DNA from: Bacillota bacterium
GTDB taxonomy: Bacteria; Bacillota; Clostridia; Christensenellales; Pumilibacteraceae
Direction of reading: 5' to 3'
Assembly: GCA_009779975.1 (NCBI GenBank)
Contig: WRAY01000001.1
Coordinates: 121,581-185,580 of the forward strand
DNA: 64,000 nt
The notes below the pieces were generated by a model. The model had not been told where the DNA came from. It ran no database searches and saw only the letters and a list, made by a program, of their open reading frames with translations. The position numbers and the translations under genes were made by a program. This document shows, one piece after another, positions 17,095 to 25,996 of the stretch; position 1 is the first letter of the stretch; each line of letters starts with the position of its first letter.

Positions 17095-17117
17095 TTAATT
17101 ATAGGAGTATTTTCACT

Positions 17118-18092
17118 ATGGAAAAACAAAAGAAGGTAATAACAAAAATAAAATATGACAGTGGTAAAGCAACTCCACGCGGAACAAAACCAGATGACGA
17201 GTGGTGCACTCAAATGCATGATATAGTCAAAGAATTGTCTCAATATGGTTATGACGGTAAATTTAGAGGAAAGACTATTATTTGTCCATGTGACTGGGAT
17301 ATTTTAGAAGATGAAGAGGTTTATTCTCTTTGTGTTGAGTTTGATGAAGACTTGCATGCCCACACTAATGCAGTTTCGGTCACTTATGATTCCGTTAATA
17401 AAATAGACGGAAAGATGAATTTTCACAGAGTTGATAAAGTAGGTATTGAAGAATTTTTGAGAAAAAGAACAAAGTGCAACTTTTTGAAAACATTAATTCA
17501 AAATGCTAATGATTGGGGAATAAAAAGTGTCTCTGTCAGCGGGTATAATCCTGCAACAGGAAAAGGCAAAAAGTTTCAAGATATAGATTATTCCCAATAT
17601 GATATTTGCATAACCAACCCGCCTTTTTCAGGCTATCGCAAAGGCGAATTTATACAAACTCTTTTAAAAGCAAAAATAAATTTTATCATCCTTTCTCCAT
17701 TTTTAAATAGAGCGAATCCCTGTGTCGGACTTCCTCTTTATCTTAAACAATGCTATCTAGGATATGGGCGAAAAATGAGAATGAATTTTCACAGCCCAAC
17801 TCTTGCCAATAATTATAATGAAAAATTAGTGGCCTGTGATTGGTTAACCACATTTAACGACGCACAAAATGAAATTGATAAAAAAAGGCTAAGAACTGGC
17901 ATTAAATTTGAAGAATATAGGGATGATTATCCTATTATGGAAAACATGACAATGAAAGACGAAACTAACCCCATAAGAGTGAATAATTTTCTTGCAGTTC
18001 CGGACGACTATTTTGGCTGGATGTTTTGCTCAATAGGCATTCTTGATGTTTTAAGCAATGAAGAGTTTGAATGGTATTGCGGAAAATTTTAA
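17118..18092 (+). CDS. EcoRI-type adenine-specific DNA methyltransferase, 3' end probably lost
   Basis: This 324-residue protein matches the EcoRI methylase family: a W-C-T-Q motif near 30, I-I-C-P-C-D-W near 54, and catalytic motif N-P-P-F (167-170). It would methylate adenine in a short DNA site using S-adenosylmethionine. No restriction gene is nearby, so it is an orphan methyltransferase here. The C-terminus stops at E-E-F-E-W-Y-C-G-K-F, where family members normally continue, exactly where sequence homologous to the tandem-HTH family begins in another frame. A deletion has probably joined the two genes and trimmed this one; activity is uncertain. Confidence 0.82.
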   Translation: MEKQKKVITKIKYDSGKATPRGTKPDDEWCTQMHDIVKELSQYGYDGKFRGKTIICPCDWDILEDEEVYSLCVEFDEDLHAHTNAVSVTYDSVNKIDGKMNFHRVDKVGIEEFLRKRTKCNFLKTLIQNANDWGIKSVSVSGYNPATGKGKKFQDIDYSQYDICITNPPFSGYRKGEFIQTLLKAKINFIILSPFLNRANPCVGLPLYLKQCYLGYGRKMRMNFHSPTLANNYNEKLVACDWLTTFNDAQNEIDKKRLRTGIKFEEYRDDYPIMENMTMKDETNPIRVNNFLAVPDDYFGWMFCSIGILDVLSNEEFEWYCGKF

Positions 18093-18354
18093 TTGTTCGC
18101 TTAATTTTCTTTTCGGTCTATCAGAAACTATTATTGATTTCACTCCGAAACCTGCATTGCCTTTTTATGAAAGATTAAAATCTATTATGAAAGAAAATAA
18201 AGTCAGTCGTTATCGAATGTGTATTGATCTTGAGAAAGGTCACGGTCAATTTAATCGTTGGAAAAGTGGCGGCAACCCACAAATGAACACTGTTCATGAA
18301 CTTGCAACTTATCTTGGAGTAACTCTTGATTATCTTGCGGGACGAGAAAGATAA
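18058..18354 (+). pseudogene. Remnant of a tandem-HTH regulator (C-terminal half)
   Basis: From about 18086 the frame reads F-N-C-S-L-N-F-L-F-G, then a linker and the complete second HTH ending L-D-Y-L-A-G-R-E-R, parallel to residues 58-145 of the protein at 18777-19214. The first HTH is missing; the frame instead runs back into the methyltransferase gene in another phase. There is no ribosome site at the nominal ATG. I read it as a deletion remnant, though a half-length DNA-binding protein could still be made. Confidence 0.7.
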
Positions 18355-18491
18355 AACAAAAATAAGCATTAATTTTTTCACACTTCTTTTTTTATATTAA
18401 TCACGCTTATCCTACTGTTATTTTGCTTCTATGCCAAATTAAAATTCATCTGCATCCAGATGAATTTTTGATTTTAATTTGCTATACTTAA
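18355..18491. other. Short gap after the HTH remnant
   Basis: An imperfect ATTCATC/GATGAAT hairpin around 18445-18470 followed by T-rich sequence may act as a terminator between the remnant and the small minus-strand ORF. Nothing else is seen. Confidence 0.4.
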
Positions 18492-18659
18492 TTATACGGA
18501 TTTGATTTTTAGTTCGTAGCAATTTCCGTTTATCATCGTTATTTTGAAAGTTGTTATTTCATAATTCTTTTCGCGAGCATATGCAATATCTTTTACACCC
18601 GGCATCTCGCAAGAAACAAACTCCCCAATTTGTGTCATCAGTTTTTCAATTTCTGTCAT
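18492..18659 (-). CDS. Small ORF (55 aa) divergent from tandem-HTH gene
   Basis: A 55-residue protein beginning M-T-E-I-E-K-L-M and ending Y-E-L-K-I-K-S-V has an ideal AGGAGGTG ribosome site and a TTGCAT-17-TATAAT promoter. It has no membrane segment. It is not obviously homologous to the 68-residue proteins of the other two cassettes, but occupies the same place: a small gene facing a tandem-HTH regulator across an operator region. Function unknown. Confidence 0.7.
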   Translation of the reverse strand: MTEIEKLMTQIGEFVSCEMPGVKDIAYAREKNYEITTFKITMINGNCYELKIKSV

Positions 18660-18776
18660 TTGTTTTCACCTCCTTTTTGTTTTATGACTTAATTATATTA
18701 TATCTTTGACATGCGTAGGATGCAAGCATTTTATACGCACTTTTGAGATGTTTTTATTATAAGGAAATGATTTTTT
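18660..18776. promoter_or_regulatory. Divergent operator region, cassette 3
   Basis: Leftward TTGCAT-17-TATAAT overlaps a dyad TGCGTA/TACGCA (about 18712-18739) with ATGCAAGCAT inside it. Rightward TTGACA lies at about 18706-18711 inside the same zone, so one repressor could block both promoters. Confidence 0.6.
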
Positions 18777-19214
18777 ATGGATTATTTGTCGAATTTTAGC
18801 GAAAGATTTTCAGAACTCATACTTGAAAACGAAACGACACCAGACATGGTTGCAGCAACACTTGGAGTAACTGCTGCAACAATCTATCGTTGGCAAAAAA
18901 ATAAAATAGGAATATCTCTTTTAAATATTATTAAGATTGCAGATTATTTTAACTGCTCTCTTGAATTTCTCATTGGTCGCACAGATAATAAGATTGATTT
19001 TACCATTCAGCCATCCCCACCTTTTTATGAGCGATTGCGTCAAGTCATGCTTGAGCGCAATATTACTTGGTATCGCATAGTTAAAGACGGTGTCGTATCC
19101 AATCACAATCTTTCAGTTTGGAAAAACGGAACAATTCCTTATCTGCAATCCGTTATTGGCATAGCAGACTATTTCAAACTTACCCTTGACCAATTTGTCG
19201 GACGAGAAAGATAA
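18777..19214 (+). CDS. Tandem-HTH regulator, cassette copy 3
   Basis: A 145-residue protein of the same design as 614-1039: first HTH V-T-A-A-T-I-Y-R-W-Q-K-N-K with end C-S-L-E-F-L-I-G-R, a conserved linker P-S-P-P-F-Y-E-R-L, and a second HTH ending L-D-Q-F-V-G-R-E-R. The second HTH has lost some consensus (V-S-N-H-N-L-S-V-W-K-N-G). A weak AAGGA precedes the ATG. It probably controls the divergent small ORF and itself. Confidence 0.82.
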   Translation: MDYLSNFSERFSELILENETTPDMVAATLGVTAATIYRWQKNKIGISLLNIIKIADYFNCSLEFLIGRTDNKIDFTIQPSPPFYERLRQVMLERNITWYRIVKDGVVSNHNLSVWKNGTIPYLQSVIGIADYFKLTLDQFVGRER

Positions 19215-19260
19215 AACAAAAAGAAGCGTGTAGAAAGAAGGAAAGAAATCAGGTGTAAAA

Positions 19261-19339
19261 TGTAGGGGCGGGCGTCCCCGACCGCCCGAAAAGCCCTTTA
19301 TTGACTAATTTTTGGCGGTCGGAGACGCCCGCCCCTACA
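19261..19339. repeat. GTAGGGGCGGGC palindromic repeat
   Basis: TGTAGGGGCGGGCGTCCCCGACCG pairs with its near-complete reverse complement ending at 19339. Frames that open through it (19301-19563) have no ribosome site and repeat-derived content. Confidence 0.85.
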
Positions 19340-19351
19340 AAAATTACCATC

Positions 19352-19497
19352 TTTATAATAGAAGCAAACCAACTTGCTTGCAAGGGTTGGTTTGCGACAA
19401 CCTCAAAAGGTATAAAACCTCGACGCTTGCGTCGGAAGGAAACGCCTTCGGCGTTTCGGGTGCAGGGCTCGCCTTGCGGTTTATTACCTTTTATTAT
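19352..19497. repeat. Multi-hairpin repeat, copy 1 (second at 47234-47367)
   Basis: Four local hairpins follow each other: GCAAACCAAC/GTTGGTTTGC, CGACGC/GCGTCG, AACGCC/GGCGTT and a G/C-rich one ending TGCGG. It starts TTTATAATAGAAGC and ends TTTATTACCTTTTATTA in both copies. The copies differ inside hairpin 1, where this one has additional bases. Confidence 0.8.
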
Positions 19498-19587
19498 TTA
19501 GATAATCACGAAAATTTAGCACTCCTAAAAATCTTATTTCGTAATATTTGTCCAAAAATTTAAATACAATCCAACTATAATCTTATA

Positions 19588-19623
19588 TTGACAAAACACC
19601 TGTCCGCTTTGTCATTTTGTCAA
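19588..19623. repeat. CCTGTCC-type hairpin (REP-like)
   Basis: TTGACAAAA/TTTTGTCAA encloses ACACCTGTCCGC; same design as 16588-16623. Confidence 0.7.
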
Positions 19624-19640
19624 GGTTGTTTGCAATTAAA

Positions 19641-19676
19641 AAAATCTCAAAGTTTTTTTTACCTTTGAGATTTTTT
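19641..19676. terminator. Bidirectional terminator
   Basis: AAAATCTCAAAG pairs with CTTTGAGATTTT, flanked by A and T runs. It lies ten bases beyond the stop of the minus-strand membrane protein. Confidence 0.85.
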
Positions 19677-19685
19677 GATTATTGA

Positions 19686-20360
19686 TTATTTTGGTTGATT
19701 TTTCTTTAACTCTTCCGCTATGCGAACTCTTTCATCAAAGCGAATTCTCTCTTCTTCTCTTATGCGTTCTTCACGAAGTCTTTCTTCGTCTTGAATGGAT
19801 GGTTGGTTCATTCTGTCTTCAAGGTCTCTTAACTCTTGTTGCTCTCTTAGTTCTTTTTCACGAATTCGTGCTGCTAAACTCATTTGAGGCTCGTTTGAAG
19901 ATTGTTGTTTTGCTGCTTGTTCTTGGGATTCTTTTTCTGCCTTTCTTTGGTGATAATTTTTATAGCCTACTTTTTGGTTGTCGCCCATGTCCCAGCGTTT
20001 TCCTTTGACCGCAAAGACCATGAAAAGAAGTCCGACAGTTAAAACGACTGCGATTATCGGCAAAATCAATTGATTTTCCCAGCCCCAGATGTTTGCTAAA
20101 CACAATGCCATTATGACATACATTCCGACTGCAATAATAACTCTTAGTCTTTTCAGCGGAACCGGCAAGCCTTTTCTGAAAATTGCATAAAGAAGTATTA
20201 CTGTTCCCCAAACACCGCTGATTAGTGCGACGGCATGAGGCAAACCGAACCATGAAAATTGTTCCGCAGTTGAATCAATTGCACTTAAGAGCCACAAAAC
20301 TGCGGCTGCGACAAATGTTAGTGCGAGGACTAATCCTGAAATCATTCTTGCTTTTTGCAT
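19686..20360 (-). CDS. Membrane protein with charged coiled-coil tail
   Basis: The start is the internal ATG after GAAGGAG. Four hydrophobic segments occupy residues 1-125; from about 130 to the end the chain is highly charged and rich in Arg/Glu/Gln (R-I-R-E-E-E-R-I-R and similar), predicting a long cytosolic helix. No family is recognised. Size and layout loosely resemble YdjH, partner of the YdjG/YdjI-like proteins encoded 4 kb upstream, but there is no sequence motif to support it. Confidence 0.6.
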   Translation of the reverse strand: MQKARMISGLVLALTFVAAAVLWLLSAIDSTAEQFSWFGLPHAVALISGVWGTVILLYAIFRKGLPVPLKRLRVIIAVGMYVIMALCLANIWGWENQLILPIIAVVLTVGLLFMVFAVKGKRWDMGDNQKVGYKNYHQRKAEKESQEQAAKQQSSNEPQMSLAARIREKELREQQELRDLEDRMNQPSIQDEERLREERIREEERIRFDERVRIAEELKKNQPK

Positions 20361-20485
20361 ATTTTTTTCTCTCCTTCGGAATGCCATAAAAAAGCATTCC
20401 CTATAAAAATTTTTTTTATTTAAAACTATAAAAAACCTGAATTAAATAATACCAAGTAATCCACATTTTCATAGTATTTTTTACA

Positions 20486-22978
20486 CTACATTATGCTACT
20501 ATCAGGAGTATAGTTACCTCCCCATTCCCAACCCCACGAATGGCGACTTGCTCCGACATTTGCTCGTTCATGTGGTTGTAAAATACCATGTGAAAGAATA
20601 ACCATGTTATCAGCATGAACACTCCACATTGTAGAATGTGCCAAAAATCCAACGATTTGACCCATCCATGGAGATTTTACAACACCTGAAAGTGCTCCGT
20701 TTGTGCCAACAATTGAGATGTATGCACCAAAAACTCTGGATAATTCAATGCGTGAGTGTAAACTAAAGCCAACAATTCCGCCAACTGAACGGTTGTAATG
20801 AACGAACCAGTAACGAATCGCAGTGTTATACGAATGACAATGAAAAACATCTCCTCCATGATAATTCACACCAACAATTCCACCAATATCCCCATTTCCT
20901 CTAAAGTATGCTGATGAAACAGCACTAAATTGTATGCGCCCCATATTTCGTCCAGCAATTCCACCTAGTGCTGAGGCTTGACGATGAACTTCCATTCTGC
21001 CTTGAACAACAGCTCCGCCAATAAAACCATAGTTCCTTCCAGCAACTGCACCGATATCAGCCCAGTTATAACAAAAATGTTGATTTGGCAAACTATCATG
21101 CTCCCAACCGAAATAAATGTTAGCATATCTCAATCGAATATCATACAATCTCCCACGATTTATCGCAAATAATCCAATCGCCTGTCCATTATAGGCAATG
21201 TTTCGACCTGTTATCCTCATGTTCCGAATATAATGACGATTGCCATTTTCAAATCTACCCCAAAAATTCGGGATTGGCGTCCAATTTGAAAATACTGACA
21301 AATCAATATCCGCAACAAGCCTAAAGTTACCAGTAGGGTTATGTCGAATATTATATAATTGCTGAGCATTCTCAACAAGTTTTATCACATTATTTCCAGT
21401 AATTATGTTGTGCACTCCGCTTCGTCTCACATTTATTCTCACAAAAGTAACCACTCCTCCTAATGATGGAGTCAATCTTTGAATATGTGAATTATTGGGC
21501 ATCACTACATCAATCAATGTTGAGTGAAAAACTATCCTTGCTTCATTAAAATTAACACCACCATTCAATAGCGGAATATTTTGACTGAATAAACCTGTTG
21601 TCGAAATACCATGCCCATCAACAGAAAAACTTCTTGTTTGTCCGTTACTTAAATACATCACAACATCAAATGAAGTGTTATTGCCAGTAAGATGAATCGA
21701 TTGCCTTGAAACACTGCTAATTTGATGTGTGCCGACTGAAAACACACTGCACTCCGTCAAAATAGTGACATCTAGTGCTTGCTGGACATTTGTGATTTTG
21801 TTGGCACCGTTTTCATCAGCATCTCGATTTGCAAAATGTAACCCTGCTAATATATATCTCCCGCCCGCAGTTATAAACAATGGTCCACCGCTATCACCAC
21901 CTGATGTATAAGCGGTACTAAGTATTTGATCAGTAAATCGTGTTCCAAATAACCAACTCCCTATCCAAAAAGATGCGTTAATTTGACTAATCTCACCATC
22001 AGTTCTTCCAGTTGCATTACCAAACTGCGCAACAGGCAATCCAACTTGAATATCATTTCTGCTTGCTACCATATAGGTTTTTGGAATCACTGTTCGCAAA
22101 GTTCTGTTTGGACGAATAAAATATGACGCTGATGAACGAAATTGCCAATCATTTGGATTGTCAAATGGAATGAATGCAGCATCCGCTGTTCCTCCAAACT
22201 GAGTTCGAAAACTTGTCCCAACATTCGTTGTTCCATGCCTCATAAGAGTTCCCCTTGGAGCAACATGTTCATTGGTTATTACTCCTCTTCTTCCAGTTTG
22301 ATTGCAAAATGCTTTTGCTCCAAGACTTCCAACATTGACTGTTCCTTGCCCTACTTCAAAAATTTGCTCACCACCATGTATTGGTCTGCTTGTAAAAACA
22401 GCCTTCTCCGCAACAACAAAATTAATTGCATTTTCTTCAAGCAGTACTAAGTCAGAAAGATAACTAATAATATTTTCAATATAATTTTCATTACTTAATG
22501 TAATTACCACTTTATTATATTGCGGTGCTATTCCAACTCCATGAATTGTGTATGTCGGCATTAAATCACATACGACATCACGAATTGAATTCAAAAAATT
22601 AAATGAAAATTCACGAGCATGGTATCTAACATTTGAATTCCTACTCCTTCTTGAATTCATCACTCCGATGTTCAAAAATCCGTCCTCGCAATACCACACT
22701 CCTGCAAAATCATCGCAGTAAACATATTCGTTAAAACTCATTACGCCGTCATTACTCATAATACCAGCATTATTGAAAGGCACACGAAAATTACTAATCA
22801 CATCATCAAAAAGCAACATACTCTTTTCCAAATTTGTTGAAAACTCCATTTCTTCATTTTCCAACAATTGAGTTTCGTGCATTTCAATGTTTTCAACGCT
22901 AAGGGAGAAACCAAAAAAAGAAACAGCAACAATACCCATCAGCATTATCATTAGCAATTTTTTTAATAATTTTTTCAT
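20486..22978 (-). CDS. Secreted trypsin-like serine protease with GLUG-type C-terminus
   Basis: The 830 residues begin with a signal peptide (1-27). A pro-region leads to an S1-family catalytic domain with a full triad: His238 in T-N-E-H-V-A, Asp266 in G-T-A-D-A-A-F and Ser363 in G-G-D-S-G-G-P-L-F, most like streptogrisin/alpha-lytic enzymes. After a beta-rich linker, residues 540-830 hold GLUG-like repeats (G-L-F-A-I-N-R-G-R-L, A-G-R-N-Y-G-F-I-G-G-A-V, G-G-I-A-G-R-N-M-G) usual in surface adhesins. There is no C-terminal anchor, so it is secreted or held by its repeats. A lipoprotein gene ends 22 bases upstream, probably in the same transcript. Confidence 0.85.
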   Translation of the reverse strand: MKKLLKKLLMIMLMGIVAVSFFGFSLSVENIEMHETQLLENEEMEFSTNLEKSMLLFDDVISNFRVPFNNAGIMSNDGVMSFNEYVYCDDFAGVWYCEDGFLNIGVMNSRRSRNSNVRYHAREFSFNFLNSIRDVVCDLMPTYTIHGVGIAPQYNKVVITLSNENYIENIISYLSDLVLLEENAINFVVAEKAVFTSRPIHGGEQIFEVGQGTVNVGSLGAKAFCNQTGRRGVITNEHVAPRGTLMRHGTTNVGTSFRTQFGGTADAAFIPFDNPNDWQFRSSASYFIRPNRTLRTVIPKTYMVASRNDIQVGLPVAQFGNATGRTDGEISQINASFWIGSWLFGTRFTDQILSTAYTSGGDSGGPLFITAGGRYILAGLHFANRDADENGANKITNVQQALDVTILTECSVFSVGTHQISSVSRQSIHLTGNNTSFDVVMYLSNGQTRSFSVDGHGISTTGLFSQNIPLLNGGVNFNEARIVFHSTLIDVVMPNNSHIQRLTPSLGGVVTFVRINVRRSGVHNIITGNNVIKLVENAQQLYNIRHNPTGNFRLVADIDLSVFSNWTPIPNFWGRFENGNRHYIRNMRITGRNIAYNGQAIGLFAINRGRLYDIRLRYANIYFGWEHDSLPNQHFCYNWADIGAVAGRNYGFIGGAVVQGRMEVHRQASALGGIAGRNMGRIQFSAVSSAYFRGNGDIGGIVGVNYHGGDVFHCHSYNTAIRYWFVHYNRSVGGIVGFSLHSRIELSRVFGAYISIVGTNGALSGVVKSPWMGQIVGFLAHSTMWSVHADNMVILSHGILQPHERANVGASRHSWGWEWGGNYTPDSSIM

Positions 22979-23000
22979 ATGTCTCTCCTTATTTAAATCC

Positions 23001-23516
23001 TTAGCGGACTATTATTATATTGGAATTTAATTCAAAGTCAGTTTGGTCAACTGGATTTCCATATTCATCAAATTCAAAAATAGAAAAACTCACAAATACT
23101 TCTATTTCATTTTGCTCTTGCAACATATTGTCTCTTCTTATCCTTATTCGTTCTGTTTTTTCTTCCCCAGTATCTATTGTTCCAATTATAAGCCTAGTAT
23201 CAATAAACTGACTTCTTCTTAAAAAAACCCTCTCACCATTTACATAAGCCCTAAATGAAAGACCATTGCTTCCAAACCCAATCCTTTGAATGCTACTACT
23301 TATATTTTTCAATGAAACATCAACATCAACTCCCCAACCAACTCTTGAGTTAACTGAAATCGTCAAGCAAAAATCATGTTGCTCGCCATACATTGGACAA
23401 CATCTTTCATCGTTATTGTCAATCACCTCTGCCCTGCATCCTGCAAGCAAAAAAGTACTCATTAAAAGAATAGCAACAAGCAAAATAACATTAAAATTTT
23501 TAATAAATCTTTTCAA
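23001..23516 (-). CDS. DFCLTI-motif lipoprotein upstream of the S1 protease
   Basis: The start is a TTG supported by GGAG eight bases before it. The signal ends L-A-G-C with lipid-accepting Cys27. After a Cys-rich spacer comes D-F-C-L-T-I, then a beta-rich domain with V-D-V-S-L-K-N-I-S and R-I-R-I-R-R strands. The same motif, spacing and strand pattern occur in the three tandem lipoproteins at 32.7-34.3 kb, which also precede a secreted protease. The fold could be Ig-like, similar in outline to BsuPI-type protease inhibitors (weak inference). A role in binding, inhibiting or tethering the protease would fit. Confidence 0.72.
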   Translation of the reverse strand: MKRFIKNFNVILLVAILLMSTFLLAGCRAEVIDNNDERCCPMYGEQHDFCLTISVNSRVGWGVDVDVSLKNISSSIQRIGFGSNGLSFRAYVNGERVFLRRSQFIDTRLIIGTIDTGEEKTERIRIRRDNMLQEQNEIEVFVSFSIFEFDEYGNPVDQTDFELNSNIIIVR

Positions 23517-23603
23517 GTTTTATACTCCATTATCTCTTTTTGCTTTCTAAAGCAACTTTTTTGATATTCACTATATTATATAAGGGTAATCACTGTTAGT
23601 TAT

Positions 23604-24713
23604 TTAAAAAAGTCCTAAAGCAAAACCTATTCCTGTTATTATTCCGCCGACTGCTAATAGTCCTATGCCGATTGTGGCGAGGATTTTGGGGACGGATTTT
23701 GGATACCTTCCAACAGTTTTCCCGTTTGCTCCGTTTACGAAAAAGTTGTAGTTTTTCTTTTTGTAGTGATGATGTCCGACATAAACAGGCAGCAGAACAT
23801 ATTTAAATTTTATGTCTTCATACGCCGTTTGGGCTTGGAAAAAATCGACAACATCGTGAGTATATCTTCTTAAAATCATTTGTCTTAGGCGTTGTTCAAT
23901 ATAAGTTCTTGCTTCTGCCCAACATTGTTTGCCGTCTTTTTTGTAGTGATTAGCGGCAAAGCCTCTTAAGAAATTCTTTTCATATTGAACTGAATTGCCT
24001 GTGTCAAACGGAGCAAGTTTGTTTGAATCTTTTTTTGAAATGTCTTCAGTCGCATGAATTAAAACTTCGTTGAAGTTTGCATTAAAGCCGCCTGAAATAT
24101 TCATCCAGCGAGTGCGTCTTTGAGAGACCATTTTTCCGTTAATTCTAACCGTTACCCAATAGTATTGTCCGATTCTTCCCCGATAAAATGAACGGGTGAA
24201 TGTGTCGAAACTAAACGCAGGAGTATAGACTCCTTGCAATTCCTCATCACGCAACTTCATTTTTTTGAATTTGCCCGGTGCATAGAATTTTTTCTTGCTC
24301 CATGTGCAAAGACATTTTAGCGCCGCTTCTTTGTTTAATCGGAAAGGAACGATTGCGTTTGGACGAATTCCGGGAATATGCTGAGTGTTGACAACTGCTG
24401 TTTTTCCACAAAACGCACAAGATGACGACATTTCGCTTTTGTCCAAAACTTCTCTTGCTCCGCAGCCTTCGCATTCAAAAACATGGGCGTCATTTGCCCA
24501 GTTGTTTCCGCTCTCGACCGCAAAGAGTTTCATGATGTCTAATTCTTGGGAGCGAATTGCCTCAACTTTTTTTGTCGCACCGCAAAATTCGCAATTCAGA
24601 CTTTGCGTTTCAGGGTCAAATTCAACATTGGCACCGCACGCATGACACTGCGCATGACACTCATCGCCCTCTCGACCGTTGCAGATAAATTCTTCTATTT
24701 GTTGTTTAGCCAT
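23604..24713 (-). CDS. Double zinc-ribbon membrane protein, YdjG-like
   Basis: Two N-terminal zinc ribbons (C-H-A-C-G ... C-E-F-C-G, and C-E-G-C-G ... C-A-F-C-G) are followed by a 230-residue domain rich in aromatic and basic residues (P-A-F-S-F-D, R-R-T-R-W) and a C-terminal hydrophobic hairpin. This is the layout of the TFIIB-type zinc-ribbon proteins of the Bacillus YdjG family, membrane proteins acting with the SPFH protein YdjI and PspA. The neighbour upstream is indeed YdjI-like. The start is the internal ATG; a longer open frame upstream is part of an intergenic hairpin. Confidence 0.75.
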   Translation of the reverse strand: MAKQQIEEFICNGREGDECHAQCHACGANVEFDPETQSLNCEFCGATKKVEAIRSQELDIMKLFAVESGNNWANDAHVFECEGCGAREVLDKSEMSSSCAFCGKTAVVNTQHIPGIRPNAIVPFRLNKEAALKCLCTWSKKKFYAPGKFKKMKLRDEELQGVYTPAFSFDTFTRSFYRGRIGQYYWVTVRINGKMVSQRRTRWMNISGGFNANFNEVLIHATEDISKKDSNKLAPFDTGNSVQYEKNFLRGFAANHYKKDGKQCWAEARTYIEQRLRQMILRRYTHDVVDFFQAQTAYEDIKFKYVLLPVYVGHHHYKKKNYNFFVNGANGKTVGRYPKSVPKILATIGIGLLAVGGIITGIGFALGLF

Positions 24714-24719
24714 AGTAAT

Positions 24720-24832
24720 CAATGTATAGCGCAATAACACACAACTCATAACGAATGTTGGAATTAATTTAAAAAATATTTTATCATTCGTCGTGCATTG
24801 TGCGTTATGCGTTTGTGCGTTATTAAGACGGT
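24720..24832. repeat. Word-type intergenic hairpin, CGCATAACG class
   Basis: CATAACGAATG on the left and CATTCGTCGTGCATTG/GCGTTATGCG words on the right pair imperfectly around GGAATTAATTTAAAAAATATTTTATC. Relatives are at 25997, 46400 and 58299. Confidence 0.65.
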
Positions 24833-25989
24833 GTTCCGCATTCTCCGCAGAATTTCGCTCCGGGTTTTAGGGGCTTATTACATTTTGAACATGATGCGAC
24901 AGTTGATTGTCCGCATTCTGAACAGAATCTTGCACCTGCTTTCAAAGGCTTATTACAGCCTTTACACATTTCTTGAGTCGGTGAGCCGCATTCTTTGCAA
25001 AATCTTGCGGTTGCCGCATTTTGTGCTTTGCATTTCGGACACGCAATTCCTGCCGCTGGCGGTGGTGCTGCCGCTTGCTGCTGAGATTGAGGGTTCATGT
25101 GAGGATTTTGAGCCATTCCGCCCATCATTCCGCCCATCATGTGACCCATGTTCATGCCCATGCCCATGCCCATTCCTGCTCCCATCATTCCGCCCATCAT
25201 TCCGCCTGCGCCTTGATTTGATGCCGCTTGCCCCATAACATCAAGTTGCCGTTCGGTGACATGCATATCAAAGTTCTCTCTTCGTTTTCCTAAAGCCCTG
25301 TTTTGCATTGCCGCTTGTGCAATAGCGTCGAGTTCTTTTTGAAGATGCTCAGGAAGCGAAAAATTTTGGAAGATGAAGTTGGTGAGTTCAAGCCCTAGTG
25401 ACTTAAAGCAGTTTTGAACTTCCGTTCTTGTTTCGTCTGCCAAAGTTTTAAGGTTTGCCGCCAAATCAAGGAAAGGCACTTTTGATGCGCCGATTGCAAC
25501 AGTTATGCCTTGAAGTAGTTTTGCTCTCAGTTGTTCAGTTACTTCTCTTGTTGCAAATGTTGAAGTTTGACCCGATATTTCAGTCATGAAAACGAACGGG
25601 TCGTCAACTCTGAATGAATAAGTCCCAAAGCCGCGAACTGCAACATTTCCAAAGTCAGCGCATCTAACATTGATAGGGTTTGTTGTTCCCCATTTTTCAT
25701 TGATAAATTGAGTCGTGTTGACAAAGAAAATGTCAACTCTGACAGGATTTTGAAAACCGTATTTCCAACTCATGAGTCTTGTCAAAATCGGAATAGAGTT
25801 TGTGTCCAACTTGTAGACACCCGGCAAAAATACATCCGCCATTTTTCCTTGATGACAAAAAATTGCCGCCTGACCTTCTCTGACAGTCAAGACCGAGCCA
25901 CGATTTACTTGATCGTTTCTCACATCAAAACGGTGAACAATAATACCTCTCATGTCGCCGTTAAAGTGAATATTTCTTAAAATTCCCAT
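24823..25989 (-). CDS. SPFH-domain protein with C-terminal zinc ribbons, YdjI-like
   Basis: Residues 1-240 form an SPFH/band-7 domain of the YdjI (virion-core-like) type, starting M-G-I-L-R-N-I-H-F with V-L-T-V-R-E-G-Q-A-A. A Met/Gly-rich linker (about 255-300) follows, then three zinc-ribbon units of C-x-x-C type at the C-terminus. In Bacillus YdjG-YdjH-YdjI recruits PspA to the membrane under envelope stress (established there). Here YdjI- and YdjG-like genes are adjacent, but no PspA is in the window. The CGGAGG site supports the ATG. Confidence 0.82.
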   Translation of the reverse strand: MGILRNIHFNGDMRGIIVHRFDVRNDQVNRGSVLTVREGQAAIFCHQGKMADVFLPGVYKLDTNSIPILTRLMSWKYGFQNPVRVDIFFVNTTQFINEKWGTTNPINVRCADFGNVAVRGFGTYSFRVDDPFVFMTEISGQTSTFATREVTEQLRAKLLQGITVAIGASKVPFLDLAANLKTLADETRTEVQNCFKSLGLELTNFIFQNFSLPEHLQKELDAIAQAAMQNRALGKRRENFDMHVTERQLDVMGQAASNQGAGGMMGGMMGAGMGMGMGMNMGHMMGGMMGGMAQNPHMNPQSQQQAAAPPPAAGIACPKCKAQNAATARFCKECGSPTQEMCKGCNKPLKAGARFCSECGQSTVASCSKCNKPLKPGAKFCGECGTPS

Positions 25990-25996
25990 AGAAAAC

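Noticed and set aside
19301..19563. Two overlapping plus-strand ORFs
   Set aside because: They are read through palindromic and multi-hairpin repeats and lack ribosome sites.
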